This document shows positions 6,816 to 16,432 of a DNA stretch of 64,000 nt, piece by piece. Below the pieces are notes generated by a model, which worked only from the letters and a program-made list of their open reading frames with translations, made no database searches and was not told where the DNA came from. The stretch comes from Flavobacteriales bacterium UBA7666 (GTDB lineage: Bacteria; Bacteroidota; Bacteroidia; Flavobacteriales_D; Crocinitomicaceae), in contig DLHO01000028.1 in NCBI GenBank assembly GCA_002483265.1, forward strand, positions 1-64,000, in the 5' to 3' direction. Position 1 is the stretch's first letter; the number at the start of each line of letters is the position of its first letter. The position numbers were made by a program, and so were the translations under genes.

Positions 6816-8975
6816 ATGCGGTTTCAACCGATTAAGCAATTTAACACCATCCTTCAACAGGAATATCTGGAGCCTACAATCAGTTGGTCCATTCGGGTAG
6901 TTTTGGCGTTAAATGTTCCCTTAATTGTTTTTCCGATTTTCCTTGGTTTTTCCTATCACATCATTTGGGCAGCTTTCGGAGCCTACATGCTCACACTGAT
7001 TGATTACAGAGGCTCACATTATAAAAAGATGCTTATCCAGCTGGTTGAAATGATCCTTATTTTGATCGCTTCAATACTGGGAATGAACATTGGCGATTCC
7101 GTTACGCTTTCTGTCATTGGAATGCTGGTAATCGGGATTTTTGCGGCTTTGATCCGAAACTGGAGTGATTATGGTTCCACCATTGGTGTGGGAGTTGGAT
7201 TCTTCTATCTTTTTGGAATTTCCAATCCAACCACATTTACCGAATCTTTGGTCTATGGAAAATACATTCTATTCGGAGCAATTTGGGCAATCGCAATTAT
7301 ATTTCTGTCCTTTCCATTTTCGGCATCGAATCCTCTGAGAAGATCTGTAGCAACCATTTGGAAACGCAATACGGACTATTTGGATGCGCTCATTCAACAA
7401 TTTTTAGAGCCGGAAGCAAAAGCAGACCTTTTAAAAATTACAGCTAAAGAAATTGAAATTCGAAGTGCAATCGATAAATCCATTGAATTATTTAATGGCA
7501 GAAAAGAAAACTCGCGCTTCCAGGCAGAACATTACGATCAAATGATCGAGATTCGCAAGTCTGCCGCTTATTTTGGAGCCAGTATCAAATTACTGCATGA
7601 AGAATTGGAATCCATTAAAAACGAACCCGTTTTACTTCAAAATCATTCCATTCTGTACAAAACACTTTCTGCTTTGTCTCAGGCCTCTGCCCGACTTTCT
7701 ATTGTCATTTTTACTTTCCGTGGAGAAGATTTAACGATGGCTAAGGTTCGAATCAAACGTTTTGAGATTGCAGCCGGAATTTTAAAGGAAAACTTACAAC
7801 AGCAGGATTTATCGGAAGATCACAAGATAATACTAAACCAATTTATTGTCAGCTTGAATCAATGTCAGCAATTCATGGAAAATACGATCCAGCTGATGAA
7901 TCAAAAATTGAATTTCAAACGCAGCAATTATTTTGAGAATTATAAATTGTCGTTCAATCATTTTATTGCAGGATTACAGCCCCGGGTTTTGTTCCAGATT
8001 GTGCGCGAAATCTTCAATATTGATTCCCAACAGTTTAAATATGCCCTGCGCGTAGGATTGGGATTAGCTCTTTCTGTTTTCATTTTCAAGTTTTTCAAAA
8101 TTGATCACGGCCACTGGATTGCCTTGACCTTGCTCATAGTTATTCAACCTTATTACGGTGCAACACGGAAAAAGGGATTTGAACGGATTATTGGAACGGT
8201 TGCCGGAATTTTAGTTGGTGGAGCAATTATGCTTTTACCTATCAAACACGAAACCTTCGTGATCATCCTGATCTTCATTTCCTTCTTTGTTGCCTATTAT
8301 TTGAGAAACAATTACAAAGTCGGAGTTTTCTTTGTAACCATCATGCTGGTTGTAATGATGCAGCTTTCCAAACAAGGTTCCTGGGATCTCATTTGGTGGA
8401 GAGTTCTTTCCACCTTGATCGGTTCTGCACTGGCAATTCTTATCAGCTTCGCCTTTTGGCCTATCTGGGAGAAACAGCGCTTTCCGGCACTTTTAAATAG
8501 TTCTTTCAATCAGAACTTATTCTTTTTGAATCAGGTCATCCTCAGTTATCAGAAAAAACTTCCTGCTGGAATTACCTGGCATAAAAGCCGGCGTTTGAGT
8601 GAAGCAGCAAACAATAACTTATTTGCCTGTATTCAGCGGATGTACGAAGAACCACAGGCTTATCAGCGGCAAATAGATGTTCATTTTGCCAAAGTGGGTT
8701 CCAATATTCGTATTTCACGGGAAATCACCAGTCTGGCATTTGCGTTGGAAAAAGAAAATTCCGAAAGGTTGACTCCGATTCTAAATGAATACATGGAAGC
8801 GGTTCAGATTATTTTCTATCAGCATATTCATCGCGAGAAGGAAATGGACTTCAAACCCGTAAAAGCTATAGTTCAGAATCCGATCTTTGAGGAAAGTCAG
8901 CAATTTCAGGTAATTCAAGTGGATTTGGAAAAAATTGTATTTGAGTTAGAAGCTTTGAAAGCATTCCGGGGGTAA
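6816..8975 (+). CDS. FUSC/YccS-family membrane protein
   Basis: A protein of 719 residues from ATG 6816 (an in-frame TTG at 6795 lies within the promoter, so I reject it). The layout is typical of FUSC/YccS/YhfK proteins: a first block of membrane helices (about 20-165), a long soluble helical region (about 170-390), a second membrane block (about 395-545) and a cytosolic C terminus. The second block contains FKIDHGHWIALTLLIVIQP, a family-like segment. FUSC relatives are proposed efflux or aromatic-acid transport components (family knowledge); the substrate is unknown. It stands alone between two repeat elements. Confidence 0.85.
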   Translation: MRFQPIKQFNTILQQEYLEPTISWSIRVVLALNVPLIVFPIFLGFSYHIIWAAFGAYMLTLIDYRGSHYKKMLIQLVEMILILIASILGMNIGDSVTLSVIGMLVIGIFAALIRNWSDYGSTIGVGVGFFYLFGISNPTTFTESLVYGKYILFGAIWAIAIIFLSFPFSASNPLRRSVATIWKRNTDYLDALIQQFLEPEAKADLLKITAKEIEIRSAIDKSIELFNGRKENSRFQAEHYDQMIEIRKSAAYFGASIKLLHEELESIKNEPVLLQNHSILYKTLSALSQASARLSIVIFTFRGEDLTMAKVRIKRFEIAAGILKENLQQQDLSEDHKIILNQFIVSLNQCQQFMENTIQLMNQKLNFKRSNYFENYKLSFNHFIAGLQPRVLFQIVREIFNIDSQQFKYALRVGLGLALSVFIFKFFKIDHGHWIALTLLIVIQPYYGATRKKGFERIIGTVAGILVGGAIMLLPIKHETFVIILIFISFFVAYYLRNNYKVGVFFVTIMLVVMMQLSKQGSWDLIWWRVLSTLIGSALAILISFAFWPIWEKQRFPALLNSSFNQNLFFLNQVILSYQKKLPAGITWHKSRRLSEAANNNLFACIQRMYEEPQAYQRQIDVHFAKVGSNIRISREITSLAFALEKENSERLTPILNEYMEAVQIIFYQHIHREKEMDFKPVKAIVQNPIFEESQQFQVIQVDLEKIVFELEALKAFRG

Positions 8976-8983
8976 TTTTCTCA

Positions 8984-9105
8984 CTGTCAGTTCGAGTTCA
9001 GCTATGCTGAAGTATCGAGAACGACAGTCGTACTAACTGATGCATGCCCTTTCTTCTCGATACAATTTTTCTCACTACGTTTCGAAAAATCACTCGAAGT
9101 GACAG
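8984..9105. repeat. Nested inverted repeat between convergent genes
   Basis: Outer arms CTGTCAGTTCGAG (8984-8996) and CTCGAAGTGACAG (9093-9105) pair with one mismatch. Inner arms GTATCGAGA (9012-9020) and TCTCGATAC (9055-9063) pair perfectly. The whole fills the gap between the convergent FUSC and bioA genes and differs in sequence from family A. It may act as a bidirectional terminator or be an extragenic repeat element. Confidence 0.7.
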
Positions 9106-9110
9106 GGCAA

Positions 9111-10391
9111 TTATAAACTATCCAGAAAGTTCAGCAACACCACATGCAGCTTATCCAACTCTTCTTCTGAAATACAATACGGTGGATTCAAATACAATAC
9201 ATTCCCCAGCGGACGGATCAAACACCCCTTTTCCAGGAAATAATCATATGCTTTGTCACGAATGGAAGAAAAATAGTTGTTCCCCTCACCCGTTTCTACC
9301 TCAAAACGTAAAATAGTACCACACAAACCAATCTCTTTTACTTTGGGATGCGTTTTCAAAGCATCGATAAAATAACGGTGACGCTCTTCAATCCATTCGA
9401 TGGAATCCCAGGTTTCAGGCTGTTCAAACAAATCCAAACTGGCGTTCGCAACCGCACAAGCCAAAGCACTTCCGGTAAAAGAATGTCCGTGGAGCAAGGC
9501 TTTAGCCGTTTCCGGATGCAAAAAAGCAGTGTAGATTTCATCCGTTGCCACGGTTAAACCCAAAGGAAGAATTCCACCCGTTAAGCCTTTTGACAGGCAA
9601 ATTATATCCGGTTCCTGTTCACAGAAATTATGAGCAAACAACTTTCCTGTTCTTCCCCAGCCCGTCATTACTTCATCAAAAATGACCAATGCATCATACT
9701 TTTTAGCCAACGTAACAAATGCATCCAACCAAGTTGAATCGTACATGCGCATTCCTGCTGATCCCTGAACCAAAGGTTCTACAATTACGGCAGCAACTTC
9801 ACCGGATTTCAGGATTTGTTCGGCTTGAATCAAGGATTGACTTCTCGCTTCTTCTTTCGGGAAATCAATGAAATCGACATCAAAGAACAGGTGTTCAAAA
9901 GGTTTGTTGAAAGATCCACGCTGGCCGATGGACATCGCGCCAAAGGTATCACCATGATAAGCACCATCTAAAGCAATTACCCTTCTTTTGGTTTCATTCT
10001 TATTGAACCAGTATTGAAATGCCATTTTCAAAGCCACTTCTACTGCCGTTGAACCATCATCAGAAAAGAATACTTTTTCCAGTTTATCCGGAAGCAAGGA
10101 AGTAATACGATCAGCCAGTTTAATGGCCTGCGGATGCGTTGCTCCTGCAAAAATCACGTGATCCAACTGAGAAAATTGTTCGGTCAGGGCTTGCCCCAAA
10201 TACGGATGACCGTGTCCGTGAACGTTTACCCACCAGGATGAATTCGCATCAATATATGTTTTTCCGTTGGAATCAATTAAGGTGGTTGCTTCAGCTTTTA
10301 CAATGTGCAAGGGTTCTTTCGCCGTTTGCATTTGCGTGAAAGGATGCCAAACGTGTTTCTTGTCTTTTTCTAAGGCAGTTGCTCTATCCAT
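9111..10391 (-). CDS. bioA: Adenosylmethionine-8-amino-7-oxononanoate aminotransferase
   Basis: A 426-residue PLP enzyme that transfers the amino group of S-adenosylmethionine to 7-keto-8-aminopelargonate, giving diaminopelargonate in biotin synthesis. The start MDRATALEKDKKHVWHPFTQ is characteristic of BioA. Visible sites are SSWWVN near 51-56, YHGDTFGAMS near 145, FDEVMTGWGRTG near 238-249 and the PLP lysine K268 in LSKGLTGG. Length is normal. It overlaps bioD by 22 bases, so the two are cotranscribed. The other biotin genes (bioB, bioF, bioC/H) are not in this window. Confidence 0.96.
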   Translation of the reverse strand: MDRATALEKDKKHVWHPFTQMQTAKEPLHIVKAEATTLIDSNGKTYIDANSSWWVNVHGHGHPYLGQALTEQFSQLDHVIFAGATHPQAIKLADRITSLLPDKLEKVFFSDDGSTAVEVALKMAFQYWFNKNETKRRVIALDGAYHGDTFGAMSIGQRGSFNKPFEHLFFDVDFIDFPKEEARSQSLIQAEQILKSGEVAAVIVEPLVQGSAGMRMYDSTWLDAFVTLAKKYDALVIFDEVMTGWGRTGKLFAHNFCEQEPDIICLSKGLTGGILPLGLTVATDEIYTAFLHPETAKALLHGHSFTGSALACAVANASLDLFEQPETWDSIEWIEERHRYFIDALKTHPKVKEIGLCGTILRFEVETGEGNNYFSSIRDKAYDYFLEKGCLIRPLGNVLYLNPPYCISEEELDKLHVVLLNFLDSL

Positions 10392-10984
10392 AATTTGGCT
10401 GCTTGTTGTATGCTTTCTTTCGAAAACTCCGTTATTTCCGGAATTGTTGTGATTTGTAAATCTGAAAAATGAGCCTGATAAATCCGCTCCGAGGCTTCAT
10501 TCCGTTCACCGTTCACGATCAGGCCTGCAATCGGAATTTCGCGCGACATCAATGCATTCAATGTTAGCAAGGTGTGATTGATACTTCCTAAATAATGTTT
10601 TGTAACTACATAAACCGGAAGTTCCCATAACTGGAATAAATCAATGTAACACAATCCTTCATCATTCAAAGGAACCATCACTCCGCCAGCTCCTTCAATA
10701 ATGGTTTGTTTTGAAAAATGAGGCAGATCGAAATCTTCTTCCGTGAGTTCAATTCCATCCAATCGCGCTGCTTCGTGCGGAGACATGGCGTGATTCAATA
10801 ATACATTTGCTGGTAAAATGGTTGTTTCAGAAGTATTCATTTTTACAAAGTCGCTATCTAAAGCATGCAGATCTCCAGCCTGAACCGGTTTCCAATAATC
10901 TGCTTTCAATGCTTCGCAAAGAACAGCACTCACTACCGTTTTTCCCACTTCCGTTCCGATTCCTGTAACTACAAATGAGTTCAT
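10370..10984 (-). CDS. bioD: Dethiobiotin synthetase
   Basis: A 204-residue ATP-dependent synthetase closing the ureido ring of dethiobiotin from diaminopelargonate and CO2, the step right after BioA. The P-loop GTEVGKT is at residues 10-17 after VVTGIG, and EGAGGVMVPL near 97 matches the conserved BioD segment. It is upstream of bioA and overlaps it by 22 bases. A 39-base gap separates it from the preceding small gene, so the transcript may begin further upstream. Confidence 0.95.
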   Translation of the reverse strand: MNSFVVTGIGTEVGKTVVSAVLCEALKADYWKPVQAGDLHALDSDFVKMNTSETTILPANVLLNHAMSPHEAARLDGIELTEEDFDLPHFSKQTIIEGAGGVMVPLNDEGLCYIDLFQLWELPVYVVTKHYLGSINHTLLTLNALMSREIPIAGLIVNGERNEASERIYQAHFSDLQITTIPEITEFSKESIQQAAKLWIEQLP

Positions 10985-11023
10985 CTTCGTTTTCCTTTCG
11001 GTATAAAGTTTTTGAATGTAAAT

Positions 11024-11470
11024 CTAGGTTGGAACACTGGTGATTACCCATTTTCCGTCAATAAGCTCAACATCAGCTTCATCCGTTCCACCTTTTATTC
11101 TTCCATTAAAAGAAATTTGCATGTAAATCTTCACCCAGTATTTTCCTGGTTCAAATTCAGTACAACTTACAATATGGTATTTTAAGATGGTCCAAGTATC
11201 ATACTTCACCAGCTCACGAAGCAACCTTTCCGACCTTTCCCCTGACTTGGGAAGCACCTTTTCCCATTCCGAATCTTTGCGAATGCGTGAGGCATAAAAA
11301 TAATTCACCACGGATTCCATGGTGTTTTCATAGGTCTTTATTTGATTCGCATTCTCAACAGATATTTCCTTCGCATTCGGAAATTCAACCCAAATGAAAC
11401 CGTCTTCTTCTGTTTGAGCAAAGGACGAAAAAACAAACATCCCAAATAGCAGTGTTAGTTTTACATTCAT
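11024..11470 (-). CDS. Small exported protein, possibly NTF2-like
   Basis: A 148-residue protein with a signal peptide (MNVKLTLLFGMFVFSSFA, cleavage near SFA-Q). The mature part has a helical segment (YENTMESVVNYFYASRI) followed by strands ending IDGKWVITSVPT, an arrangement seen in NTF2-like folds; this is a guess at fold level only. I do not recognise the family. It lies 38 bases after pheT and 39 bases before bioD, all on the minus strand, and may be cotranscribed with them. Confidence 0.65.
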   Translation of the reverse strand: MNVKLTLLFGMFVFSSFAQTEEDGFIWVEFPNAKEISVENANQIKTYENTMESVVNYFYASRIRKDSEWEKVLPKSGERSERLLRELVKYDTWTILKYHIVSCTEFEPGKYWVKIYMQISFNGRIKGGTDEADVELIDGKWVITSVPT

Positions 11471-11508
11471 TTATTCTAAAAGTTAATTAAATCAAATACG
11501 TTCTATTC

Positions 11509-13941
11509 CTATCTCAACTCGGCACCCAATTGTTTTTCCAATTCGGCACGGATCGAATTCATAATGCCGTCTACCTGAGTATCTTTCAATGTTTGCTCTG
11601 AATCCTGGAATGTAAATGAAACCGCATAGGATTTCTTTCCTTCAGCTAAATTCTTTCCTTCGTAAACGTCGAACAAACCTACTTTTTGAAGAATCTTCTT
11701 ATCCACCTTCTTAGCTATCTGCTCAATTTGTGCGAAACGAACTTTGGAATCTAACAACAAGGAGAAATCACGTCGGACTTCAAATGTTTTGGGCAATTCT
11801 TTGTATTGAACTTTTACCAATTTCAAGGAATCCAAAATCGCATCCCAATCCAAATCAGCAACAAAAACGTCTTGTTTCACTCCAAAATGCTTTTTCACTT
11901 TCGGATTTGCCCAACCTAAGGTTCCAACTACATTTTTTAAAATGCGAATCTGGTAACCATCAGCCAAAACAGCTTGTTCTTCTAAGCTTTCTTCCTGAAT
12001 AAAAGATCCCAAACCAAGGCGGTCGAACAAATTGGAAACAATTCCTTTTAGCGTAAACAAAGTCGATTTCTCTAATTTTTGTGACCACGATTCTTCGTGC
12101 TTATTCCCCGTCATTAGAATCAATAAACGCTTGTTTTCCGAATAAATATCATCTGCAAACGAATACGTTTTACCAAACTCAAATAAACGCAGATCCGGAT
12201 TCTGACGATTTTGATTGTGTGCAACCGTTTCCATTCCCTGAAACAACAAGCTTTGACGCATCACAGCCAGATCCTGGCTCAAAGGATTCAGCATCGTAAC
12301 TGCTTTTGCAACCGGAAATTGATTTCCACCCAACTTTTCAGCATATTGCGGGCTTGTCAATGAGTTGTTCATCATTTCATTGAATCCCATTCCAGCTAAA
12401 ACTTCAGCCAAACTCACTCCCAAACGCTCCAAATCAGGTTTTTCATTCACCACCAATGAAGTGTTCAATTTCTCAGGAAGCGGAATCAGGTTGAAACCAT
12501 AAATACGCAATACTTCTTCAATGACATCAATTTCACGATCTACATCTACGCGGTAATTCGGAACGGAAAGTTCTAAACTCTCGTTCAACGAAGAAAGAAT
12601 CTCAAAATCAAGAGAAGTTAATATATTTTGAATAATCGCAGGAGCAATCGTATGCCCTAACAATTGATTGATCCTATTATAACGAAGTGTTACAATTCTT
12701 TTCTGAATTGGATTCGGATAGATATCAACTACTTCCATTCCTACTTTTCCTCCTGCAACTTCCTGAATGAGTTGAACCGCTCTTTCCAAAGCGTAAGGAA
12801 CCAAGTCCACATCTACACCTCTTTCAAAACGGAAACTTGCGTCGGTAGACAAACCGTGTCTTTTTGCTGTTTTACGAACAGAAACGGGTTGAAAATAAGC
12901 AGCTTCTAAAAACACTTCTGTTGTAGAATCAGAAATACCTGAATGATTCCCTCCGAAAACTCCTGCAATACACATTGCTTCTTTTTCGTTTGCAATCACC
13001 AAATCTTCTTCATGCAATTCGCGCTCTACTCCATCTAGTGTAATCATCTTCTCACCCGCTTTTGCAGTACGAACAATGACTTTTCCGTTTACAATTTTGG
13101 CATCAAATGCATGCAGTGGAGTTCCCAGCTCACGCATCACGTAATTCGTTACGTCCACCACATTATTGATTGGTGATAAACCAACTGCTCTCAATTTATT
13201 TTGCAACCAAGCCGGAGAAGCCTTTACTTCTACTCCGCTTAGTGTAATCCCCATATAACGTGGAGATCTTTCTGTATTTTCAACGGTAACAGAAACAGAC
13301 AGATCTGCTTCCTTCACAGGTTTCTTTGTTTCCTTTAATTGCAATTTTGCTGTACTTCCTTCATGACAAGCCATGTAAGCCAACACATCGCGAGCAACAC
13401 CAACATGTCCCATTGCATCTGCTCTGTTTGGAGTCAATCCGATTTCAATCTGAACATCGCTTTCCAGTTCCAGGTATTCAGCTGCCGGGGTTCCCGGTTT
13501 CGCACTTGGATCTAAAATCAAAATCCCTGCGTGGCTGGTTCCTAAACCTAGTTCATCTTCAGCACAAAGCATTCCATGTGATTCCACATCGCGGATCTTA
13601 GAAACTTTCATTTTCAAAGGCTCATCCGGTTTCGGATACAAAACAGCTCCAACCTGAGCCAAAATAACTTTCTGGCCAACAGCCACATTCGGTGCTCCAC
13701 AAACAACCTGTAGAATTTCTTTACCATTGTTCACTTTTGTCACTTTCAAACGATCTGCATTCGGATGCTGCTCACATTCAATCACTTCCGCAACTACAAC
13801 TCCTTGTAAGCCGCCTTTCACGCTTTCGATGGTTTCAAACCCTTCAACTTCCAAACCTGTGTCTGTTAAAAGTTGATCTAATTCTTCAGGAGATTTATGA
13901 ACCGGTAAAAACTCGTGTAACCAAGCGGATGAAATTTTCAT
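11509..13941 (-). CDS. pheT: Phenylalanyl-tRNA synthetase beta subunit
   Basis: An 810-residue beta subunit of the alpha2-beta2 bacterial enzyme that charges tRNA-Phe. Domain order matches full-length bacterial PheT: an N-terminal B1 plus EMAP-like tRNA-binding domain (about 40-150), the B3/B4 editing domain (about 210-400, with NVVDVTNYVM and SFRFERGVD), B5 (about 405-480), the catalytic-like core (about 490-690), and a C-terminal anticodon-binding FDX-ACB domain (about 715-808, with FEVRRDFSLLLD). pheS is not in the window. A TAAATTTG promoter lies 21 bases upstream of the start. Confidence 0.97.
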   Translation of the reverse strand: MKISSAWLHEFLPVHKSPEELDQLLTDTGLEVEGFETIESVKGGLQGVVVAEVIECEQHPNADRLKVTKVNNGKEILQVVCGAPNVAVGQKVILAQVGAVLYPKPDEPLKMKVSKIRDVESHGMLCAEDELGLGTSHAGILILDPSAKPGTPAAEYLELESDVQIEIGLTPNRADAMGHVGVARDVLAYMACHEGSTAKLQLKETKKPVKEADLSVSVTVENTERSPRYMGITLSGVEVKASPAWLQNKLRAVGLSPINNVVDVTNYVMRELGTPLHAFDAKIVNGKVIVRTAKAGEKMITLDGVERELHEEDLVIANEKEAMCIAGVFGGNHSGISDSTTEVFLEAAYFQPVSVRKTAKRHGLSTDASFRFERGVDVDLVPYALERAVQLIQEVAGGKVGMEVVDIYPNPIQKRIVTLRYNRINQLLGHTIAPAIIQNILTSLDFEILSSLNESLELSVPNYRVDVDREIDVIEEVLRIYGFNLIPLPEKLNTSLVVNEKPDLERLGVSLAEVLAGMGFNEMMNNSLTSPQYAEKLGGNQFPVAKAVTMLNPLSQDLAVMRQSLLFQGMETVAHNQNRQNPDLRLFEFGKTYSFADDIYSENKRLLILMTGNKHEESWSQKLEKSTLFTLKGIVSNLFDRLGLGSFIQEESLEEQAVLADGYQIRILKNVVGTLGWANPKVKKHFGVKQDVFVADLDWDAILDSLKLVKVQYKELPKTFEVRRDFSLLLDSKVRFAQIEQIAKKVDKKILQKVGLFDVYEGKNLAEGKKSYAVSFTFQDSEQTLKDTQVDGIMNSIRAELEKQLGAELR

Positions 13942-13962
13942 TGTTGTCTATTTTTCGAAGCT

Positions 13963-13970
13963 CAAATTTA
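13963..13970 (-). promoter_or_regulatory. -7 promoter motif TAAATTTG of pheT
   Basis: On the minus strand TAAATTTG matches TAnnTTTG and ends 21 bases before the pheT ATG. No clear -33 element is seen. Confidence 0.55.
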
Positions 13971-14038
13971 AGAAAAAGCACAGAAATCGAGGCTTAATTT
14001 GACATAAAAGCATTAAATTCGTTCACACTAATTTTTGA

Positions 14039-16432
14039 ATGAAATCCCTTTCGATACAAATCTTATTTCTATTTGCTATTTCTGCCTCTTGGGGACAGGG
14101 AAATGCAACTATTAGCGGTTATATCAATGAGGAAAGTTCCGGTGAACCCATTATCGGAGGACAAGTTTTTGTTCCAAGCATTCAAAAAGGAGCAGTCACC
14201 AATGAATTCGGGTTTTATTCATTAACGCTTCCTAAGGGGCAATATCAACTGATTTATCGCGGAGGCGGGCTTCCAAATGACACCTTGGAAATCAACTTAA
14301 CAGCTGATACTGTAATCAAAGCAGAGCTGGGTGAAACGATCAAAATTGACGAAGTAGAAATCAACGCCAAGAAAGCAGACAATGTAAACTCAACCAAGAT
14401 CGGTCAAATTGAACTGGATATCAATGAAATCAAAAAACTTCCAGCTTTTCTGGGAGAAGTCGACGTTTTAAAAATCATTCAATTACTTCCCGGAGTTTCT
14501 TCTGTCAGCGAAGGCGGACAAGGATTTTATGTGCGTGGCGGCGGACCGGACCAAAATTTGGTTTTATTAGATAATGCACAAGTTTACAATGCCTCTCACC
14601 TTTTCGGATTCTTTTCAGTTTTCAACTCGGATGCCGTAAAAAGTGTCAACCTCATAAAAGGAAGTATGCCTGCAAGTTACGGAGGAAGACTTTCATCTGT
14701 TTTGGAGGTGAACATGAATGAAGGAAATAACAAAAAATTCAAAGTTACAGGTGGATTGGGCTTAATCTCTTCTCGTTTGACCTTAGAAGGTCCAATAGTA
14801 AAAAACAAGGGATCATTCATTGTTTCAGCAAGAAGAACGTATATCGATCTGTTCATGAAGGCTTTTATCAAGAAGTCGAGCTCTTTTTATGGCTCCAGCT
14901 ATTTTTTCTACGATCTGAATGCTAAGTTGAATTATCGTTTGGGACCAAAAGATAAGATCTATCTAAGCGGATACTATGGAAAAGATCTATTCAATTTCGG
15001 TAATAAAAAAGAGGATTTCAGTGTAAAAATGCCTTGGGGGAATGGAATTGCTGCTTTGAGATGGAATCACCAGTTCAGCAGTAAATTATTCATGAATACT
15101 ACGGCAACTTTGACGGATTATCTTTTCAGCTTTGGTTCTGAACAAGATCAGTTTAAATTTGAATTGAAATCCGGAATTCGCGATTATGGCGGAAAAGTGG
15201 AGTTATCTTACTTCCCGAATACACGGCATTCCATCAAAATGGGAGTTGATTATTTATTTCACACCTTCACTCCTACCAGTGTTTCTGCATCGCAGGATGA
15301 AGTGGTTTTCGATACGGGTTTAGCTCAAAAATTATTCAGTCATGAATCCGGTATTTACTTTCAAGACGAAGTGGATATTACTTCCTGGCTTCGTGTCAAT
15401 GCAGGTATCCGTGTGAGTATGTACCAATTCACCGGGCCATTTACTCGCTATTACAAAGGCGTAACCGGTCATACTGACTCAACAAAAACCTACAAAAAAG
15501 GAGAAATTATTCAATCGTATTTTGGATTTGAACCACGTATTTCTGCCCGATTCCTTTTGAAAGACAAAAGTTCAATCAAAGCCGGCTTTACTTACAACAA
15601 TCAGTATGTGCATTTGGCAAGTTTGAGCGCCGTTTCACTTCCTACCGATATTTGGTATCCGAGTACGGACAAAGCACATCCGCAAAAGGGCTGGCAAGCA
15701 AGCTTGGGTTATTTCCGGAATTTCAACGACAATAAATGGGAAACTTCTGTGGAGGTTTACTATAAGAAAATGGAGAATGTCATCGAGTTCAAACAGGGAG
15801 CACTGCCTTCTGACAATGTGAATGACAACACGGATAATTTGCTTGTTTACGGAACCGGCTGGAGTTACGGAGCAGAGTTTTTCATCAAACGTACATTCGG
15901 AAAACTAACCGGTTGGATTGGTTATACACTAGCAAAATCAGACCGCTATTTCCCGGATATTCAGGATGCAAAGTATCCCGCAAAATATGACAGAAGACAC
16001 GATTTGACCCTCGTTGGAAGTTACGAATTAAACAAGCGCTGGACTTTTGGGTTCTCCTTCATTTACGCTTCCGGAAACACCTTAACACTTCCTAATAGCT
16101 GGTATTTCAATAATCAGGATTTGCTTTTCAATTACGGGCCAAGAAATTCTACGCGCATGGCACCGTATCACCGATTGGATTTATCGGCAACATGGTATGA
16201 CAAACCAACCAAGACAAAAATTAACAAGAAAACCGGTGAAAAGATGGAAGTGAAGAAAAAGTTCAGACAGAATGTGGCTTTCTCTGTTTACAATGTTTAC
16301 AACCGTGCAAACCCTTATTTTTTGTATATTGATAACGACGGAAATATTACTTCAAACGATTTTAAAATATCGGTTAAGCAAGTATCCTTATTTCCAATTT
16401 TACCTAGTGTTACATGGAATTTCGAGTTTTAA
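14039..16432 (+). CDS. TonB-dependent receptor with N-terminal CarboxypepD-like domain
   Basis: A 797-residue outer-membrane transporter. A signal peptide (1-19) precedes a carboxypeptidase-regulatory-like beta domain (about 22-105, ATISGYINEESSGEPIIGGQV), a plug domain (about 125-235, with VSEGGQGFYVRGGGPDQNLVLLD split across the plug core) and a beta-barrel ending with an aromatic residue (VTWNFEF). It lacks the SusC family's usual size of about 1000 residues. The next gene, a DUF4249 lipoprotein, overlaps it by 19 bases; the pair is typical of Bacteroidota uptake loci (family knowledge). Substrate unknown. Confidence 0.93.
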   Translation: MKSLSIQILFLFAISASWGQGNATISGYINEESSGEPIIGGQVFVPSIQKGAVTNEFGFYSLTLPKGQYQLIYRGGGLPNDTLEINLTADTVIKAELGETIKIDEVEINAKKADNVNSTKIGQIELDINEIKKLPAFLGEVDVLKIIQLLPGVSSVSEGGQGFYVRGGGPDQNLVLLDNAQVYNASHLFGFFSVFNSDAVKSVNLIKGSMPASYGGRLSSVLEVNMNEGNNKKFKVTGGLGLISSRLTLEGPIVKNKGSFIVSARRTYIDLFMKAFIKKSSSFYGSSYFFYDLNAKLNYRLGPKDKIYLSGYYGKDLFNFGNKKEDFSVKMPWGNGIAALRWNHQFSSKLFMNTTATLTDYLFSFGSEQDQFKFELKSGIRDYGGKVELSYFPNTRHSIKMGVDYLFHTFTPTSVSASQDEVVFDTGLAQKLFSHESGIYFQDEVDITSWLRVNAGIRVSMYQFTGPFTRYYKGVTGHTDSTKTYKKGEIIQSYFGFEPRISARFLLKDKSSIKAGFTYNNQYVHLASLSAVSLPTDIWYPSTDKAHPQKGWQASLGYFRNFNDNKWETSVEVYYKKMENVIEFKQGALPSDNVNDNTDNLLVYGTGWSYGAEFFIKRTFGKLTGWIGYTLAKSDRYFPDIQDAKYPAKYDRRHDLTLVGSYELNKRWTFGFSFIYASGNTLTLPNSWYFNNQDLLFNYGPRNSTRMAPYHRLDLSATWYDKPTKTKINKKTGEKMEVKKKFRQNVAFSVYNVYNRANPYFLYIDNDGNITSNDFKISVKQVSLFPILPSVTWNFEF

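Noticed and set aside
9044..9316. 90-residue frame overlapping the bioA 3' end
   Set aside because: It lies antisense to bioA and over the palindromic spacer; it is a shadow of the real gene.
14029..14038. TAATTTTTG near the TonB-receptor start as a promoter motif
   Set aside because: It has one extra base compared with TAnnTTTG, so it was not counted among the exact matches.
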